Source of the DNA: Pseudoalteromonas piscicida
GTDB lineage: Bacteria; Pseudomonadota; Gammaproteobacteria; Enterobacterales; Alteromonadaceae
Direction: 5' to 3'
NCBI RefSeq assembly: GCF_002744175.1
Contig: NZ_NKHF01000066.1
Location: 1 to 39,741 of the forward strand
Length of the DNA stretch: 39,741 bases
Shown: one piece after another, positions 37,754 to 39,741 of the stretch
Layout: each line of letters opens with the position of its first letter
Position numbering within the stretch: position 1 is the first letter of the stretch
Translations under genes and position numbers: made by a program
Notes under the pieces: generated by a model
What the model was told of the DNA's origin: nothing
Databases searched by the model: none
What the model saw: the letters and a program-made list of their open reading frames with translations, nothing else

Positions 37754-38065
37754 ATGAAATTTATTCCATTTCGTGATTTACAATGCCCGGGCTTAGAAAC
37801 TGCGTTGTGGTATTGTCGTTTATTGTTTCTAACCGGTATGGCGCTGGTTGTGCTTGGCGCGATAAAAGAAGGTATTGCCATCTATCACTGGCTAGCAGCA
37901 TTGATTGCCAATGGGGATGTTAAGATTAAAGCTGCTTATATTTACGACTTAGATCTTCTTTCTCATCCGAACTTTCATCTCATTGTTTTAGGCATTGTGA
38001 AGGTGTACTTTGCATGTGGACTGGCCATCAAGTTAAAGTCTATGTCTCGGGAGAGGTCGGCGTAG
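37754..38065 (+). CDS. Small hypothetical two-TM membrane protein
   Basis: The 103-aa protein has two predicted membrane helices (about 22-38 and 76-95) joined by a loop with HWLAALIANGDVKIKAAYIYDLDLLSHPN. I do not recognise the family. No clear Shine-Dalgarno precedes the ATG. It stands alone after the oadGAB terminator. Confidence 0.6.
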   Translation: MKFIPFRDLQCPGLETALWYCRLLFLTGMALVVLGAIKEGIAIYHWLAALIANGDVKIKAAYIYDLDLLSHPNFHLIVLGIVKVYFACGLAIKLKSMSRERSA

Positions 38066-38150
38066 GGGCGACTGCTGTGGTCTGAATTTAGCCAAAGAGT
38101 AGTCGCAGTTGATTTCAAGTGTTGATTCAGCAGTGGTTAAACCGTTCGCG

Positions 38151-39104
38151 TTAGGTTCTTTCTTGTAGATTGGCATTGGCTTGTTTTTTTTGTTTCTTTT
38201 TTAATCTCTTACGCTCTGCTTTGGTGACATGCTTTGCCACCCATTTGGCAATTTTCTGCATGAGTAGCGGCGGGAAGTCATGTCCCATGCCATTCACCAA
38301 TTTTAACTTTGACTTACGAATATTAGCAGCGGTTTGTTGCCCCGCCGTGGCAGGAAAAATAGGGTCGTCCGTGCCGTGGATCACAAGCGTTGGAGTTTTT
38401 ATTTTTGCAACTGTTTGTCGTCTACATTGACTTGCAACAATGGCGGCAAGTTGGCGTTTGAACCCTTGTGGATTATGGGCGCGCTCAATGCTCTGTTTAG
38501 CTTGTTGATGTAACGCCATTTCATCTTGAGGGTAAGCTGGGCTGCCAATCAATTGATTGAGCTTCACGTTATAATGAATAGCAGAGTCATGACAGTCTGG
38601 TTTTGGTCTTGCTTTGGCAAGTTGAAGCATGACCTTGAGGTTTGCCGCAGTAAATTTAGGGTAAGCTGAGGTCGACATCAAAGAGGTTAAACTCACCACT
38701 TTCTTTTTATGTTTGGTAGCAACAATTTGCGCAATCATCCCACCCATAGAAGCGCCAACAAGGTGGGCACGTTTTATCTTCAGTGCAGCCATCAGCGCAA
38801 CGACATCGGCTGCCATATCCTCAAGCGTGTATGGCACTGAAGCTTGAATCGGGAGTTTTTTACTGAGCATAGTTTTGATGACGCTTGGTGAGCCGAGGTG
38901 ATCTAAATGGCTGGATAAGCCACAGTCTCGGTTATCAAAGCGGATCACCCTAAAACCTTTGTTGACGAGCCCAAAATAAAGTTCATCGGGCCAAATCGTC
39001 ATTTGTGCACCTAGACCCATAATCAAAATAATGACAGGGGCGTGCGGCGCTCCTTCGTCTTGATAATGTAATGTGATCCCAGTTGCAATCTTAATATCGG
39101 TCAT
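38151..39104 (-). CDS. Alpha/beta hydrolase with basic C-terminal tail
   Basis: The roughly 317-aa protein has the alpha/beta-hydrolase fold: the oxyanion region ILIMGLGAQMTIW, FDNRDCGLSSHL, the nucleophile elbow GASMGGM with Ser near 119, an acid in IHGTDDPIFP and a histidine in NGMGHDFPP. It resembles broad esterase or haloalkane/enol-lactone hydrolase-like families with an unassigned substrate. The C-terminus has a lysine/arginine-rich tail (about 16 basic residues in the last 40), unlike most relatives. Start ATG 39104 (MTDIKIA) is preferred over GTG 39110, and neither has a clear ribosome-binding site. Confidence 0.87.
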   Translation of the reverse strand: MTDIKIATGITLHYQDEGAPHAPVIILIMGLGAQMTIWPDELYFGLVNKGFRVIRFDNRDCGLSSHLDHLGSPSVIKTMLSKKLPIQASVPYTLEDMAADVVALMAALKIKRAHLVGASMGGMIAQIVATKHKKKVVSLTSLMSTSAYPKFTAANLKVMLQLAKARPKPDCHDSAIHYNVKLNQLIGSPAYPQDEMALHQQAKQSIERAHNPQGFKRQLAAIVASQCRRQTVAKIKTPTLVIHGTDDPIFPATAGQQTAANIRKSKLKLVNGMGHDFPPLLMQKIAKWVAKHVTKAERKRLKKKQKKQANANLQERT

Positions 39105-39310
39105 TGTCACAGAAGGTTTGTTTGGCCTGTAGAACTGAGTGTAAGTATAGGTGTCTCGAATGAACTTAACTTTAAAATGACAGTCAAAAAAACGGAATAT
39201 TTACTATTAAAGCCATTGCGCTTTGCAAACTTTAGGTTAATATTCGCGCTAGCCGATGAAGCAGCAATCGTCGGCATAAACAATATCAACATTACAGTAT
39301 TTTGGAGTAA

Positions 39311-39496
39311 ATGATGACCAAAAAGCACACCGTTCAGCATGCGCACCAGCGTGGTGAAATCAAAGATAATGCATTAAAAGCACTGGTAACTAGCCCGCTA
39401 TTTAAGGCGAAAGTTGAAAAAAGCAAAAAAGGCAAAGGAAGTTATCAACGTAGTGCAAAACATAAAGGCCAAGAGCCTTATCTTAAGGCAGCCTAA
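39311..39496 (+). CDS. arfA: Alternative ribosome-rescue factor A
   Basis: ArfA recruits RF2 to ribosomes stalled on stop-less mRNA, backing up tmRNA trans-translation. The 61-aa protein carries the family core: GEIKDNALKALVTSPLFKAKVEKSKKGKGSYQR, matching Escherichia coli GQIKDNAIEALLHDPLF...VEKNKKGKGSYMR, and the C-terminal basic part. GGAG precedes adjacent ATGs at 39311 and 39314. The last codons and the stop lie inside a terminator hairpin, matching the family's habit of making arfA mRNA without a usable stop so that tmRNA degrades the product. Confidence 0.93.
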   Translation: MMTKKHTVQHAHQRGEIKDNALKALVTSPLFKAKVEKSKKGKGSYQRSAKHKGQEPYLKAA

Positions 39497-39516
39497 GTTT
39501 TAAGATAGGGTTTTTT
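39476..39516 (+). terminator. Rho-independent terminator overlapping the end of arfA
   Basis: An 11-bp stem (39476-39486 with 39500-39510, one G-U pair) is followed by six T. Its left arm is the last arfA codons, and the TAA stop (39494-39496) is in the loop. A second hairpin, GCTGATA/TATCAGC, follows at 39517-39537. Confidence 0.82.
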
Positions 39517-39625
39517 GCTGATACATTTTTTATCAGCTTGCTCAAGCTAGGTACTAATATTTAATTGGTTTAGTCGTAAGTGCTAAGCCGACACTGGCTT
39601 GTAGCGTGATATTTTTCCCGCACCA

Positions 39626-39670
39626 AATTTAAACCAGACACCCACCACAATTTAAACCAGACACCCACCA
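39626..39670. repeat. Two tandem copies of a 22-base repeat
   Basis: A 22-base sequence beginning AATTTAAACCAG and ending ACACCCACCA occurs at 39626-39647 and again at 39649-39670, identical and one base apart. It lies in the noncoding 39538-39741 edge, where I see no gene. Such ACCAGACACCCACC text often accompanies small transposase genes in marine gammaproteobacteria, from memory. The bases beyond the window would decide. Confidence 0.7.
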
Positions 39671-39741
39671 TATTAGGGGGAAAATAAACCCTGATTTTTA
39701 TCTCAAATTTGTGCTCTTCAAAGGTGGCGTCTATCATTTAG

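Overview
The window looks like a chromosomal segment of a marine gammaproteobacterium, most likely Pseudoalteromonas or a close Alteromonadales relative. That assignment is inferred from gene order and protein sequence character: lolB-ispE-prs-rplY-pth-ychF divergent from hemA-prfA-prmC, sirB2/sirB1/kdsA, gcvA/ygdD/rlmM, recX-alaS-lysC-csrA and oadGAB, plus a sodium-based bioenergetic flavour. No database search was possible. Most of the window is ordinary core genome with small accessory insertions between conserved genes.

Layout. 1-193 (minus): a tRNA-Met gene with a strong GC-discriminator promoter, followed at the window edge by a degenerate tRNA-Leu(UAG)-like sequence. 473-5573 (minus): lolB, ispE and prs, a terminator, then rplY, pth and ychF with their own terminator. 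5636-8829 (plus): hemA, prfA and prmC, tightly packed. 8877-13948 (plus): an HD-GYP response regulator, sirB2, sirB1, a DUF819 membrane protein and kdsA. 14034-17042 (plus): a gcvA-type LysR regulator, an alpha/beta hydrolase, ygdD and rlmM. 17242-20894: a DUF1343/NamZ exo-muramidase, a convergent RpiR/SIS regulator and a divergent NhaC-family antiporter, which together look like a small cell-wall-sugar locus. 21009-22827 (minus): a TonB-like protein, an ECF sigma factor and a putative membrane anti-sigma factor. 22999-23505: a small two-TM DUF3087-like protein. 23696-26904 (minus): a translationally coupled operon of an outer-membrane barrel protein (broken by a one-base frameshift), a small PstS-like periplasmic protein and a membrane diguanylate cyclase. 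27065-33332 (plus): ribA, a membrane protein, recX, alaS, lysC and csrA. 33497-33988 (minus): a YcxB-like protein. 34449-37632 (plus): the oadGAB sodium-pumping oxaloacetate decarboxylase. 37754-39496: a small membrane protein, an alpha/beta hydrolase and arfA. The right edge carries a tandem repeat that may mark a mobile element.

How the genes work together. The left half serves translation and its quality control (RF1 and its methylase PrmC, peptidyl-tRNA hydrolase, L25, YchF, tRNA-Met; later AlaS, RlmM, ArfA), early isoprenoid, nucleotide and haem precursors (IspE, Prs, HemA) and envelope building (LolB, KdsA). The accessory units sense or exploit the outside. NamZ may release MurNAc. The ECF/TonB cluster may control outer-membrane uptake. 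The barrel/binding protein/cyclase operon may couple a periplasmic ligand to c-di-GMP, and the HD-GYP protein at 8877 would degrade that messenger. OadGAB exports sodium and the NhaC-like protein exchanges it.

The items most worth a second look are the barrel/PstS-like/diguanylate cyclase operon with its frameshift, the NamZ-RpiR-NhaC triad, the arfA stop codon inside its terminator hairpin, the 11-G tract in the essential gene ispE, the degenerate tRNA-Leu at the left edge, and the 16-bp perfect palindrome upstream of oadG.
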